Shown: positions 6,218 through 16,289, numbered from the stretch's first letter. The stretch: DNA of 58,593 nt from Armatimonadota bacterium (GCA_012522575.1 JAAYKE010000078.1:1-58593), one strand, 5' to 3'. Made by a program: numbers and translations. The notes: generated from the sequence alone by a model not told the origin.

Positions 6218-8548
6218 CTAAGTCAGGGCGGAATCGCGCTTCAATAGTCTCATGCTGTTGGCGATGACGAGCAGCGCGCTGCCCTCGTGGCCGAGCACTC
6301 CTGCAGCGAGGCTGATATGGCTGGAGAGCGCGCCGACGACTAGCAACGCGACAATGAGCAGCGAGAATAATATATTTTGAGCGATTATTTTCCGGGCCTT
6401 TTTACTTAGGGAGATCGCGTATGGCAGCATCGCAATATCGTCCGCCATCAACGCCACATCGGCAGCTTCAATGGCAGCAGGACTGCCGACACCGCCCATT
6501 GCAATGCCGATATCTGCGGCTGCAAGCGCAGGGGAATCATTTATCCCGTCTCCAACCATCGCCACCTTATCTCCCTGTTGCCGCAGTCTGCGAATCATCT
6601 TTAGCTTATCCTCAGGAAGAAGCTCTGCGTGTTCCTCATCGATGCCGAGTTTTTTTGCAATCGCACGACCGCTCTGGGCCGTATCACCGGTCAGCATAAC
6701 TGTCTTTTGTATGCCGACTTCCTTTAATCTGCCAAGCGCTTCTGCGGTGCCGTCTTTGAGCGTATCCGCCGCGCCGATTGCGCCCCATAGCGTTTTTTCG
6801 TTGCAAAGATAGACTACGCTGCAGCCCTGCATCTGCATCTCGGCCATTGCAGTCGTACCCGGCACATCTACTCCGAGTTCCTTCATAAACCTCGGACTGC
6901 CGATATAGTACGCCTCTCCTTCTACCACGGCGCGAGCGCCCTTGCCGGGGAAAGCCTCAAAAAACTGAACTTTATGCTCAGGCAAACCCGCCTGTCTTGC
7001 CGCATCGACAATAGCATCGGCTAGCGGGTGTTCCGATCGACTTTCGATTGCGGCGGCAACGGCCAGCACTTTGTCAGCGGTATATGAATTGAACGGAATC
7101 ACCCCGCATATCGAGAGCTTGCCCTGCGTGAGCGTCCCGGTCTTATCGAATGCCGCTACGGTGACTCCGCTGAGCATCTCCAGATGTGCGCCTCCGCGTA
7201 TCAGCACTCCCGATTTAGCGGCATTGCCGATGGCGGCGACAATGGCAACCGGCGTAGAGATAACCAGAGCACACGGACAACTCACCACCAACAGCGTAAG
7301 CGCGCGCCCGAACCAGTCTTTATAATCTCCGCCCAGCCATAACGGCCCTAAAACAGCCACCAGCCCTGCAAGCGCGATCACGATAGGGGAATAGTATCTG
7401 CCAAACTTTTCACTGAATTGCTGTGTGGGAGCTTTCTGCGCTTGCGCCTGCTCAACCAAATGCACTATGCGCGCCAGCGTATTGTCATCAGCCGGGCTTG
7501 ACGTTCGAACTTCGACCGAGCCTCGGCCATTGATCGAGCCGGCGTATACCGTATCGCCGACTACCTTGGATACCGGCACCGACTCACCCGTAATAGGGGA
7601 TTGATCCACCCCGGATTCTCCCTCGACAATCGTGCCATCAACAGGAATCTTATCTCCCGGTTTGATCAGCACAATCTCTCCAACCTCGATTTCATCAACT
7701 CGAGCAGGCGCAAAGTGTCCATTTCGTTTCACCAGAGCCGATGTCGGGGCGGAGTCGATGAGGGTCATAATCGACTTGCGTGTTTTTTCCACCGTATATG
7801 CTTCCAGGGTTCCGCCAAGTGAAAATAGAAACATAACCGCAGCCGCTTCCGCGTATTCCTGCAGCGCGATGGCTCCGATAGCGGCGACTGTGACCAACAG
7901 ATTGGTGTCTAAGATCAGGCCGCGAATGCTTAACAAAGCTGTATGCGCAGTAAAGACTCCGCCGACAATAGCAGCCGATATAAACAGAGCAGTCGTAAGC
8001 GCAGATGGGCCAGATGTGAGCCACGCCAGCCCGCCAATGCCCAGCAAAGCTCCCGAAACAGCGGTAGCAACCAGCCTCGCATTTCGTCTGGATCGAGTCC
8101 TAAGGTTTGCGTCACCCTCTATTTCGTAGCCGAATTCCCGCACCTTGCGGATTATGGCGTCCATCGATGTAGTATGCGGTTCGAATTCCACGATAAGAGC
8201 AGAGGTGGCATAGTTGAGTGACGCCCATGCGACGCCGCGGATTCGACGAATGGCGGTCTCCAGCTTTTGCGCGCAGTCCGGGCAGTCCAGACCGGAGATC
8301 CTGACGGTCCGGTGTTTATAGTGCTCGGCAACCTCGACGCCCAGCATCCTTGCCCGCTCTTTGATCTCCCCAAATGTGAGCAGATTTGTATCGTAGGAAA
8401 TGCTCAGGGTGCGATGGTCGGCATTTATGGAGACGCTGCGAACGCCATCAAGCCCTTCGAGCATATCCTGCAATCGGTCGATGCAGTGTCCGCAGTCTTC
8501 GAAGTAGTCCGGCCATACGACCGGTATATCCAGAGTTTGTTCTTCCAC
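6218..8548 (-). CDS. heavy-metal P1B-type ATPase
   Basis: Inner-membrane metal efflux pump (776 aa). Two N-terminal HMA domains carry CGHC (19-22) and CPDC (89-92). The pump core has TGES (320-323, actuator), CPC in the sixth transmembrane helix (424-426), DKTGT (468-472, phosphorylated Asp), HPLADAIV and GDGINDSPAL. CPC points to Zn/Cd/Pb or Cu/Ag export. The last helix has HEGS (754-757), which is instead characteristic of the P1B-4 (Co/Zn/Fe) group; ZntA-like pumps have an Asp there. The specificity is therefore uncertain. The start is GTG with a weak SD. Single gene behind a large inverted repeat. Confidence 0.92.
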   Translation of the reverse strand: MEEQTLDIPVVWPDYFEDCGHCIDRLQDMLEGLDGVRSVSINADHRTLSISYDTNLLTFGEIKERARMLGVEVAEHYKHRTVRISGLDCPDCAQKLETAIRRIRGVAWASLNYATSALIVEFEPHTTSMDAIIRKVREFGYEIEGDANLRTRSRRNARLVATAVSGALLGIGGLAWLTSGPSALTTALFISAAIVGGVFTAHTALLSIRGLILDTNLLVTVAAIGAIALQEYAEAAAVMFLFSLGGTLEAYTVEKTRKSIMTLIDSAPTSALVKRNGHFAPARVDEIEVGEIVLIKPGDKIPVDGTIVEGESGVDQSPITGESVPVSKVVGDTVYAGSINGRGSVEVRTSSPADDNTLARIVHLVEQAQAQKAPTQQFSEKFGRYYSPIVIALAGLVAVLGPLWLGGDYKDWFGRALTLLVVSCPCALVISTPVAIVAAIGNAAKSGVLIRGGAHLEMLSGVTVAAFDKTGTLTQGKLSICGVIPFNSYTADKVLAVAAAIESRSEHPLADAIVDAARQAGLPEHKVQFFEAFPGKGARAVVEGEAYYIGSPRFMKELGVDVPGTTAMAEMQMQGCSVVYLCNEKTLWGAIGAADTLKDGTAEALGRLKEVGIQKTVMLTGDTAQSGRAIAKKLGIDEEHAELLPEDKLKMIRRLRQQGDKVAMVGDGINDSPALAAADIGIAMGGVGSPAAIEAADVALMADDIAMLPYAISLSKKARKIIAQNILFSLLIVALLVVGALSSHISLAAGVLGHEGSALLVIANSMRLLKRDSALT

Positions 8549-8651
8549 GAGCCATCACCCGACATCCGACAGTTCTCTTTTATAGTTGATACCTGTACGT
8601 TATGCGGGATCAAACAATTCTTCCGATCAGAGCCTGTTTCATACAAAACGA

Positions 8652-8715
8652 TTGCCCGGTTAGCTGCATTTATCTGATCGTCCATCCGACAGCCAACATC
8701 TGCACAACCGGGCAA
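8652..8715 (-). terminator. 10-bp inverted repeat between degT and ATPase
   Basis: TTGCCCGGTT (8652-8661) and AACCGGGCAA (8706-8715) are perfect complements separated by 44 nt. On the minus strand the structure starts 10 bp after the degT stop and is followed by TCGTTTTG, so a terminator with a long loop is the simplest reading. A leader element for the metal pump gene is an alternative. Confidence 0.45.
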
Positions 8716-8724
8716 CCTGACAGA

Positions 8725-9969
8725 TTATTTCGTGTACGCCTTTGCTACCTTGGCAACGGCGTTGTATATGTCATCGATGTCGGATTCTGTAAACCGCTCG
8801 TTACAGGGCAATATCAGCAGTCTCCTCAAGATTTCCAGAGCGTTCGGGCAATCCTCAGGCTTGTAGACCAGCTCTTTGCCATAGTGCGGGCAACTGAACG
8901 GGCACTGACTTTTGCCGTATGTGGCTTTTTCCTGCAGAATCTGTCCCATATAAATCGGCTGTCCGATATATCCGTGGCCGACTCCCACTCCCTCCGCGCT
9001 GACGGCTGCCGCGAACTCTTTGGGAGATACGCTGAATACATTTTCATCGATCATAAACGGATACAGCCACCAGGAGTGCTCGCATCCCTCTCGAACCTTT
9101 GGAACGACAATGCCGGGAATGCTCGCCAGCTTTTCCGTCATTGCCTTCGCTACTGCCCTGCGGCTGTGAACGGTATTGTCTACCTTGCCGACCTGTGCGC
9201 TTGCGACTGCTCCGGTTAGCTCATTCATTCGATAATTTATGCCCAAAAAGACATATTGCCTCACATCTCCGCCTCTCGGCCATCCCTTATCGGCGAACAG
9301 CCGGGCGCGCCGTGCCAGTTCATCATCATTGGTGACTATAATGCCGCCGTCTCCGCTGGCGATGTGTTTGGACTGCTGCAAACTAAAGCAGCCGATATCA
9401 CCCATAGTCCCGACCAGCTTGCCATTATATTGCGCGAGATAAGCCTGGCAGCAGTCCTCGATGACCGGAATGTTATATTTTTTACCAATCGCAAGAATCG
9501 CATCCATATTCGCCGGCTGGCCAAACAAATGCACAACGATAATGGCCGCAGTCTTATCGGTGATCTGCGCTTCGATGCTTTCCGGCAGCAGATTAAAATA
9601 TTCGGGTTCAAGGTCAGCGAAGATCGGGATGCAGTTCTGGAACATAATCGGCGCGATTGTGCCCATATCGGTGATGGGAGTGGTGATCATCTCTTTGGCG
9701 ATGTCGCAGTTAAGCGCGCCCAAAGCGGTATGGATAGCCGCCGTTCCGGAAGTTACTGCCACGGCATGTTTTACATTCAGCATAGCCGCAAAATCCTGTT
9801 CGAATTTCTCGACAAATTTGCCGCCAAACCGGAATAACTTGCCCGACCGAATCACTTCAGTCAAGTTAGCGATTTCTTCATCGCCAAAAGTCCGTCCGCT
9901 GATGTCACCAACATTGGGCAGAGGCGTGGATCTTACGCGTTGTGCGCCGTCGATAGCCAAATCACTCAT
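8725..9969 (-). CDS. DegT/DnrJ/EryC1/StrS-family aminotransferase
   Basis: PLP-dependent sugar (or cyclitol) aminotransferase, 414 aa. Family marks are VTSGTAAIHTALGAL (cofactor phosphate site), the FADLEPEYFNL and VIEDCCQAYLAQYNG segments, and SLQQSKHIASGDGG with the Schiff-base Lys, followed by a DNxxR-like NYRMNELTGAVASAQ. GGGAGG lies about 9 bp before the ATG. Members make amino sugars for surface polysaccharides or secondary metabolites; the neighbouring kinase and lyxose-isomerase-like gene fit a sugar theme, but no gene cluster is apparent. Confidence 0.9.
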   Translation of the reverse strand: MSDLAIDGAQRVRSTPLPNVGDISGRTFGDEEIANLTEVIRSGKLFRFGGKFVEKFEQDFAAMLNVKHAVAVTSGTAAIHTALGALNCDIAKEMITTPITDMGTIAPIMFQNCIPIFADLEPEYFNLLPESIEAQITDKTAAIIVVHLFGQPANMDAILAIGKKYNIPVIEDCCQAYLAQYNGKLVGTMGDIGCFSLQQSKHIASGDGGIIVTNDDELARRARLFADKGWPRGGDVRQYVFLGINYRMNELTGAVASAQVGKVDNTVHSRRAVAKAMTEKLASIPGIVVPKVREGCEHSWWLYPFMIDENVFSVSPKEFAAAVSAEGVGVGHGYIGQPIYMGQILQEKATYGKSQCPFSCPHYGKELVYKPEDCPNALEILRRLLILPCNERFTESDIDDIYNAVAKVAKAYTK

Positions 9970-10209
9970 TAATCTTTCCTCCCGATTGTATGTCTACGCG
10001 ATATCGTGATAGATTGCCGAGGCCGATTTCAAATATCCATAGCAGACAGAATCGCGCCGCCAACAACCATAAGCCGATCTATGTCTCCTACGGCAACGGG
10101 CACATTCTACTATGGCGAGTCTATATTGTAAACAGGGTTCCGAAATGAATGCTAAAATGATAGAATATACCCGCCCAAGGAAAAACTTCGGTTTCTGCTG
10201 GCATATTCT

Positions 10210-10890
10210 ATGACAATACCATCCCGCACAGATATAGAACGGCTTACAAAAAAATACCTGCGTCGGGCAGGCGGCACTCGTCCTGACCTGCGCGTAGTCG
10301 ATATGCCCGATGGCAAAATTGTTGTCAAGGACTATAAACACAGCGATAAACTCTTTCGCCTGTTAATAGGCCCGATATTGATTCACAGAGAAGCCGGCGC
10401 ACTGAAAATACTCAAAGGCGTATCCGGCGTCCCGCAGTTTATCGGCAAAATAGATCGCTATGCATTTGCAATGCAATATGTGCCCGGCACCAGCCTTGCA
10501 GATGATTTAGACCACCCGCCCGCACAGGAATTCTACGACGAACTGCGCCGGGTTGTCGATGATATCCACTCCCGCGGAGTCGCGCATTGTGACCTGTTCA
10601 GCACCGGCAATATAATGTATGGCGATGACGACCAGCCCTATGTTGTCGATTTTGCTGCCAGTGTCTTTCGCGGAAAAGGAATCAACCCATTCACGCGAAA
10701 ACTGCACTCCTCGTTTGTCAGCGCCGACAGAATCGCAGTGCTAAAAGCCAAAAAGCGCCTGTCCCCGCATTTGCTTACGGACAAGGAACTTGAAAAAGTG
10801 GAAACGCCCCTGCCATTTGAAAAGCCTGCGCGCGCATTCGGTTCATTTATCCGAAAGGTCACTCGCGCGTTGCTGACAAAAAAACGATGA
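10210..10890 (+). CDS. small Kdo/RIO-like protein kinase fold
   Basis: 226 aa, kinase-like fold of the WaaP/KdkA/Bud32/RIO group. Visible are Lys40 (VVKDY, ATP-binding), Glu61 (REAGAL), the hinge-like MQYVPGTSLAD, the catalytic loop HCDLFSTGN (His126, Asp128, Asn134) and the metal motif VVDFA (Asp147; DFA instead of DFG). The C-terminal 70 residues are basic. In diderm bacteria such proteins phosphorylate LPS-core sugars; serine kinase activity is an alternative. The SD is weak. It converges with the isomerase-like gene, 6 bp apart. Confidence 0.75.
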   Translation: MTIPSRTDIERLTKKYLRRAGGTRPDLRVVDMPDGKIVVKDYKHSDKLFRLLIGPILIHREAGALKILKGVSGVPQFIGKIDRYAFAMQYVPGTSLADDLDHPPAQEFYDELRRVVDDIHSRGVAHCDLFSTGNIMYGDDDQPYVVDFAASVFRGKGINPFTRKLHSSFVSADRIAVLKAKKRLSPHLLTDKELEKVETPLPFEKPARAFGSFIRKVTRALLTKKR

Positions 10891-10896
10891 CCTCTG

Positions 10897-11484
<588 letters not shown>

Positions 11485-11529
11485 TTAGCCGGATGCGTCT
11501 ATTTTACCTCTTGAGTTGTGTCAATTTCA

Positions 11530-11979
11530 GTTATTGCTCACGAGTGATGATTACCCCTGCCCGTAGTGTCCGATCTCCGTCTCGGACAGCTAGTGTTCAT
11601 TGATAGATTATCTGGCTGGGACAGAGGCCAGCAACTACGGTTTAGAGGTTAGAAGTTGGAGGTTAGAGCTTGGGAATGGGTTGGCGATACCGGCTCGAAC
11701 TTCGGACATCTGACCTCGGATATCGAAAAAAGCAGATTTCTCACTGCGTTCGAAATGACATAGTTTGCTTGGCTGGGGCAGAGGCCAGCAACTACGATTT
11801 AGAGGTTAGAAGTTGGAGGTTAGAGCTTGGGAATGGGTTGGCGATACCGTCTCGAACTTCGGACATCTGACCTCGGACATCGAAAAAAGCAGATTTCTCA
11901 CTTCGTTCGAAATGACATAGTTCGTGTGGCTGGGACACAGGCCAGTCACTACAATCACTCACGAAGAGTGAGATGTTAC
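11530..11979 (+). mobile_element. MITE-like element, copy 3, with perfect 9-bp target duplication
   Basis: Flanked by TCAATTTCA at 11521-11529 and again at 11980-11988. The right terminal repeat is GTGAGATGTTAC (11968-11979); the left is the diverged GTTATTGCTCAC (11530-11541). At 450 bp it is the longest copy, because of an internal tandem duplication (11641-11954). It fills the gap between the isomerase-like gene and glnN. Apparent reading frames inside it are repeat artefacts. Confidence 0.85.
11641..11954 (+). repeat. 157-bp tandem duplication inside MITE copy 3
   Basis: Two adjacent units (11641-11797 and 11798-11954) differ at only a few positions. Each starts TTTAGAGGTTAGAAGTTGG and contains the module AGATTTCTCACTKCGTTCG shared by other copies. 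Confidence 0.85.
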
Positions 11980-12001
11980 TCAATTTCAAAGCCGCTTATG
12001 C

Positions 12002-12030
12002 TTGCAGGGCAGAGTCTGGTAGAATAATAT
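12002..12030 (+). promoter_or_regulatory. glnN promoter
   Basis: TTGCAG-N17-TAATAT, 67 bp before the preferred glnN start and just outside the MITE target duplication. Confidence 0.5.
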
Positions 12031-12096
12031 ATAGTGCACATCAAGGGCGCTGTGCGCCGATAATGGATAATGAGTACGACCAGGAGGCTTGCCGGT

Positions 12097-14208
12097 ATGT
12101 GTAGCGAGTCAAAAGATCCGGTAACCAGTATATTCGGTTCCAACGTTTTCAGCGAGGCCGTTATGAGAGAACGGCTGCCTGAGGATGTATATAAGGCTCT
12201 AAAGCCGACAATAAGCGAGGGACGTCCGCTTGATGCGTCCATTGCCGGCGTGGTGGCCAACGCTATGAAAGACTGGGCCATTGAGAAGGGCGCCACGCAT
12301 TTTTGCCATTGGTTCCAGCCAATGACCGGCGTCACTGCCGAAAAGCACGATTCATTTATTTCTCCAACTTCCGACGGGCGCACGATTATGGAGTTCAGCG
12401 GAAAAGAGCTTATCCAGGGAGAGCCGGATGCGTCTTCGTTTCCATGTGGCGGATTGCGCGCAACATTCGAGGCGCGCGGCTACACCGAGTGGGACTGCAC
12501 ATCCCCTGTTTTCGTCAAAGAAAACGGCTCCAACGTCACCTTATACATCCCCAGCGCATTTTGCTCCTACACAAGCGAGGCTCTCGATAAAAAGACACCC
12601 CTGCTGCGGTCGATAGATGCGCTGAGCTATCAGTGTCTTCGAGTCCTGCGCGCACTCGGCAACAACACTTCCAAGCGCGTCATTGGCACTCTTGGCCCGG
12701 AGCAGGAATATTTCCTGGTTGATGCGGAGTTTGTAAAAAAACGGCTCGACCTCGTCTTAGCCGGGCGCACCCTTTTCGGCGCACCTCCTCCAAAAGGGCA
12801 GGAGATGGAGGATCACTACTACGGCGCTTTGCACGAGCGCGTGGCCTGCTTTATGAACGAGCTTAATGTAGAGCTATGGAAACTTGGCGTATCCGCACGA
12901 ACCCAGCACAACGAGGTTGCACCTGCGCAATATGAACTCGCTCCGGTCTTTGGAACCGTAAACGTGGCAACGGATCATAACCAGTTGTGCATGGAGACAA
13001 TGCAGAAGGTAGCTCTCCGCCACGGGTTCGTATGCTTGCTGCACGAAAAACCATTCGCAGGGGTCAGTGGCTCCGGCAAACATAACAACTGGAGCATGAT
13101 GACCAGTGACGGCATCAATCTGCTCGACCCCGGCACTACTCCGCACGACAATGAGCAGTTCCTTATAATGTTGTGCGCGGTGGTAAGGGCGGTGGACAAA
13201 TACGCAGGGCTTCTGCGCGCCAGTGTCGCATCCGCCGGCAACGATCACCGCCTCGGCGCAAATGAGGCCCCGCCGGCTATTATCTCGATCTTCCTTGGAG
13301 ACCAGCTCACCGATATTTTCGAACAACTGGAAAAGGGTGGGGCAAAGACATCTCGACAGAGCGGCGAACTCAAACTCGGCATAAACACCATGCCCTCCAT
13401 TCCAAAGGACTGCACCGACCGCAACCGCACCTCGCCGTTTGCCTTCACCGGCAACAAATTCGAGTTCAGAATGGTCGGCTCTTCCCAGTCAACTGCAGGG
13501 CCGACGTTTGTCCTCAATACAATTGTAGCCGACGTGCTCGGAGAGATCGCCGACGAACTGGAGAAATCTACTGACGTACATGCGGCGGCTCAAGCGCTTC
13601 TGCAGAGAATCGCTACCCAGCACAAAAAAATTATATTTAATGGCGACAGTTACGCCCCGCAATGGGAGGCGGAAGCCGAAAGACGCGGGCTGCTCAATAT
13701 CCGCAATTCCGTAGACGGGCTGCGACCGATGCTCGATACCGAAGTTGAGACGCTGTTCGAAAAGCACGGAGTATTATCCAAACACGAGCTTCACGCCCGC
13801 TACGAGATTTTACTGGAAAGATACTGCAAAGAAATAAATGTAGAAGCGTTGACCACACTGCAAATGGCAAACCGCCAGATTATGCCCGCGGCAATTGAGT
13901 ATTCCGGGAAAATAGCCGATACGGTTGTAGCTATCAAGTCCGCCGGCGCATCGGCTAACAGTCCGCGTGGAATACTCAGCGACCTCTGCGAACTAATCGA
14001 CACCCTGCAAGTCAACATTATCGCTCTGAAGCAGGCTGTGCGCGTTGCTTCCGACATCGATGCTGTCACCGTGCAGGCGGAAGCCTATCGCGATTCAGTC
14101 GTGCCTGCTATGAACTCCGTTCGAGAAGTGGTCGACCAACTAGAAAATATGGTGGATGCCTCAATTTGGCCTCTGCCGACGTATGCGGAAATGCTTTTTT
14201 TGAGATAG
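12097..14208 (+). CDS. glnN: glutamine synthetase type III
   Basis: ATP-dependent ammonia assimilation, glutamate to glutamine. About 703 aa, the GSIII size (GSI and GSII are about 450 and 350). Motifs include the N-terminal [23 protein letters not shown] (metal-binding Glu), [15 protein letters not shown], the [10 protein letters not shown] loop, [10 protein letters not shown], and the C-terminal [18 protein letters not shown]. The upstream ATG (12070) is in frame, but AGGAGG lies 9 bp before the ATG at 12097. It has its own promoter. No PII or GSI gene is in the window. Confidence 0.95.
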   Translation: MCSESKDPVTSIFGSNVFSEAVMRERLPEDVYKALKPTISEGRPLDASIAGVVANAMKDWAIEKGATHFCHWFQPMTGVTAEKHDSFISPTSDGRTIMEFSGKELIQGEPDASSFPCGGLRATFEARGYTEWDCTSPVFVKENGSNVTLYIPSAFCSYTSEALDKKTPLLRSIDALSYQCLRVLRALGNNTSKRVIGTLGPEQEYFLVDAEFVKKRLDLVLAGRTLFGAPPPKGQEMEDHYYGALHERVACFMNELNVELWKLGVSARTQHNEVAPAQYELAPVFGTVNVATDHNQLCMETMQKVALRHGFVCLLHEKPFAGVSGSGKHNNWSMMTSDGINLLDPGTTPHDNEQFLIMLCAVVRAVDKYAGLLRASVASAGNDHRLGANEAPPAIISIFLGDQLTDIFEQLEKGGAKTSRQSGELKLGINTMPSIPKDCTDRNRTSPFAFTGNKFEFRMVGSSQSTAGPTFVLNTIVADVLGEIADELEKSTDVHAAAQALLQRIATQHKKIIFNGDSYAPQWEAEAERRGLLNIRNSVDGLRPMLDTEVETLFEKHGVLSKHELHARYEILLERYCKEINVEALTTLQMANRQIMPAAIEYSGKIADTVVAIKSAGASANSPRGILSDLCELIDTLQVNIIALKQAVRVASDIDAVTVQAEAYRDSVVPAMNSVREVVDQLENMVDASIWPLPTYAEMLFLR

Positions 14209-14261
14209 GATATATTTACCGGCAATAAAATTATTTTTCTTACCGCGCTTAGAGGGCTTTT

Positions 14262-14282
14262 GCGCAAAGTGCGCGATTCTTG
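14262..14282 (+). terminator. weak hairpin after glnN
   Basis: GCGCA-AAG-TGCGC followed by GATTCTTG. A short stem and poor T-tract make it a weak terminator candidate. Confidence 0.25.
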
Positions 14283-14296
14283 AACTGATGTGCAGT

Positions 14297-14326
14297 TTGA
14301 CAAGTAGTTCCTATAGGCGATATACT
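14297..14326 (+). promoter_or_regulatory. promoter of STAS gene
   Basis: TTGACA-N18-TATACT, 25 bp before the ATG. Confidence 0.6.
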
Positions 14327-14350
14327 GCTTGCACTGCGAGCCGGGAGGTT

Positions 14351-14710
14351 ATGGTGGAAGGCATTCGACTGGAGATTGAAATAAAAGATATGCAGGGCGT
14401 TAAGATACTGGAAGCAGCAGGGGAGATTGATATCTACACCGCACCCCAGTTCAAGGATGCCATCAACTCTATACTGGAGACAGGGCAGAAGCACCTTGTC
14501 ATCGAAATGGCCGCCGTGACCTATATGGACAGCAGTGGATTTGGCGCGCTGCTATCCGCAACCAGAAGACTTCGCCCGGATGGCGGAACCATAAATCTGG
14601 TGAAATGCAGCGCCGCCATTGACAGAATACTAACGATCACTCGGCTCGATACCGTATTTGTAAAACACGACAGCATAGATGACGCTCTAAAAGCGGTGCA
14701 GCAGGGCTAA
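14351..14710 (+). CDS. STAS-domain anti-sigma-factor antagonist
   Basis: 119 aa, a single SpoIIAA/RsbV-like STAS domain. The beta-strand GEIDIYTAPQFKDAI and the phospho-acceptor loop MDSSGFGALL (Ser61/62) are diagnostic. In the family the serine is phosphorylated by an anti-sigma kinase and the free form releases a sigma factor. No kinase or sigma gene is adjacent. GGGAGG is only 2 bp from the ATG; the next codon, GTG, may be the true start. Its stop overlaps the convergent lexA stop. Confidence 0.88.
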   Translation: MVEGIRLEIEIKDMQGVKILEAAGEIDIYTAPQFKDAINSILETGQKHLVIEMAAVTYMDSSGFGALLSATRRLRPDGGTINLVKCSAAIDRILTITRLDTVFVKHDSIDDALKAVQQG

Positions 14711-15327
14711 TTGGCCCCATAGCTGCGCACAAGCCCCATTACTTTGCCTAATATGCGCACGTCATCTCGAGCTAGTTCTATTGGCGCATAATTGGCATTA
14801 GATGCCAGCAGACGGGCAGGGCGCGTAGAAAAATCCAGCCTTTTAACCGTAGCCTCGTCTCCGATCAACACCGCGACGATTTCCCCGTTATCCGCAGAGG
14901 GCTGGCTGTGGACGATTATTGTGTCGCCATCCAATATGCCATCGCCGATCATGCTGTCCCCTTTTACCTTTAACGCAAACAATTCCTTTGCGTTTGCGGC
15001 CATCTCCAAAGGCACAGGCACATAAGACTCTATATTTTCAACTGCAAGCAGGGGAAGCCCGGCGGCAATCGAGCCTAGCAGAGGGGCTGATACATGGTTT
15101 AGGTCGTCATCCTGAGCTACAAGCAGGCGAATGCTGCGAGAGGTGCTTTCTCTTTTGATGAATCCTTTTTTGCTGAGCGCATCGAGGTGAAGGGTGGCGC
15201 CGCGAAGGCTGGAAATGCCAAGGATTTTGCCAAGCTCGCGAATAGATGGCGGGTAGCCCTTGCGTGCGATATATTCGCGGATGGCCTCCAGCGCCTCGCG
15301 TTGTCTTGAGGTGAGACCTTTACTCAC
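14707..15327 (-). CDS. lexA: LexA repressor
   Basis: SOS repressor/self-protease, 206 aa. An N-terminal winged helix-turn-helix (SIRELGKILGISSLRGATLHL) differs from the Gram-positive recognition helix. Cleavage would be at Ala89-Gly90 (GSIAAGLP). The S24 catalytic dyad is Ser125 (KGDSM) and Lys162 (TVKRL). GTG start with GGGAGG 8 bp upstream. A palindromic operator lies inside the promoter. Target SOS genes such as imuB or dnaE2 are not in the window. Confidence 0.95.
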   Translation of the reverse strand: MSKGLTSRQREALEAIREYIARKGYPPSIRELGKILGISSLRGATLHLDALSKKGFIKRESTSRSIRLLVAQDDDLNHVSAPLLGSIAAGLPLLAVENIESYVPVPLEMAANAKELFALKVKGDSMIGDGILDGDTIIVHSQPSADNGEIVAVLIGDEATVKRLDFSTRPARLLASNANYAPIELARDDVRILGKVMGLVRSYGAN

Positions 15328-15357
15328 GAGTGCACCTCCCTGCGAAGATAATATCAG

Positions 15358-15385
15358 TGTATAATAGACATCGGTCTACTGTCAA
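15358..15385 (-). promoter_or_regulatory. lexA promoter with internal operator
   Basis: -35 TTGACA (15380-15385), 16-bp spacer, -10 TATACA (15358-15363). The spacer holds a perfect palindrome TAGAC-ATCG-GTCTA (15365-15378), the expected place for autorepression by LexA. The box differs from the Gram-positive GAAC-N4-GTTC. Confidence 0.7.
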
Positions 15386-15425
15386 GTATCAATCGCCGCA
15401 ATAGCAAGTCGGCACAGTGAATCTC

Positions 15426-15626
15426 TTATCCTCCGAGAGCAGCCCACAAACCCGCAGTGATAACAATGCCGACAACTCCAACCAACAGCGTAATGCATCC
15501 CATCGCGGCCCCAAGCTTTCTTTGTCGGCCGGATCGGGTAAGCGGGATGCCGATCTTTCGTGATATATTAGATTTCACCCTGGTAATGCCCAAAAGCCGT
15601 TTCCAGGAAAACCCGCCTTTATTCAT
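15426..15626 (-). CDS. small single-helix membrane protein
   Basis: 66 aa. A basic N-terminal half (KRLLGITRVKSNISRKIGIP, then TRSGRQRKLG) is followed by one membrane helix (MGCITLLVGVVGIVITAGLWAALGG). AGGAG lies 7 bp before the ATG. It sits 36 bp after the nitroreductase on the same strand and upstream of lexA. No family recognised; the basic stretch suggests a cytoplasmic N-terminus. Confidence 0.65.
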   Translation of the reverse strand: MNKGGFSWKRLLGITRVKSNISRKIGIPLTRSGRQRKLGAAMGCITLLVGVVGIVITAGLWAALGG

Positions 15627-15662
15627 AATTGCTCCTCATAAATGGACTGCAGTCGAGCGAAG

Positions 15663-16235
15663 CTATCTCTGTAAAATGATGTCATCGAGCTTCCGTTTCG
15701 GCACGTGGTGGACACCCTCGGAGTCTCGGTAGTATTTTATGCTTCCCTCATCTCCCACCTGCTCCAAAACGACTTTCTCCGCCGGTTTGCCAAGGGCGAT
15801 GACGAGCAGTATTTCCAGGTGTTCATCAATGCAAAGCTCTTCGCGCAGCTTATCGCGATCAATAGAGCCGAATATGCAGCCACCCAATCCAAGTTCCGCG
15901 GCTCCCAATAATATGGTTTGTGCGGCGATTCCTTGATCACAGCCGACGCTTGGGCAGATGAGCGTATCGCCAAGCAGTACGATATATCCTGATGGCCTTT
16001 CGTCTTCTGTCGGGCCGCCCCATTCGGTAAGATAACCTGCCCAGCTTAAGGTAGAAAACACGGTTGCATTGCGCTGTGGCGTCCAACTCAAAATATACTT
16101 CAGCGGCTGCAGATTGGCCGCTGACGGCGTCTGTCTGGCTAAATCGACCAATGAGCGCAGGGTGTTCTCGTCAATTGATTCTGTCTGTGCGAACCTGCGA
16201 TAACTCCTGTTTGTCAAAACGAGATCACGAAACAT
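15663..16235 (-). CDS. nitroreductase-family FMN protein
   Basis: 190 aa oxidoreductase of the nitroreductase family: the FMN-binding N-terminus NRSYRRFAQTESI, ARQTPSAANLQPLKYI, the middle QGIAAQTILLGAAELGLGGCIFGS and the C-terminal IALGKPAEKV are typical. GGGAGG lies 7-8 bp before the ATG at 16235; an in-frame ATG nine codons earlier (16262) lacks an SD. Substrate unknown. Probably co-transcribed with the small membrane protein. Confidence 0.88.
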   Translation of the reverse strand: MFRDLVLTNRSYRRFAQTESIDENTLRSLVDLARQTPSAANLQPLKYILSWTPQRNATVFSTLSWAGYLTEWGGPTEDERPSGYIVLLGDTLICPSVGCDQGIAAQTILLGAAELGLGGCIFGSIDRDKLREELCIDEHLEILLVIALGKPAEKVVLEQVGDEGSIKYYRDSEGVHHVPKRKLDDIILQR

Positions 16236-16289
16236 ATCCCATGCCTCCCGAGCTATAATCATAAAACTGATGTCTGTCTATATCGCCTG

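Noticed and set aside
11670-12027. Several 65-66-codon frames between the isomerase-like gene and glnN
   Set aside because: They lie in the MITE repeat (the familiar CHFERSEKS-type translation) and have no SD.
14351-15327. STAS and lexA as one regulatory unit
   Set aside because: They are convergent with overlapping stops, so they are not co-transcribed.
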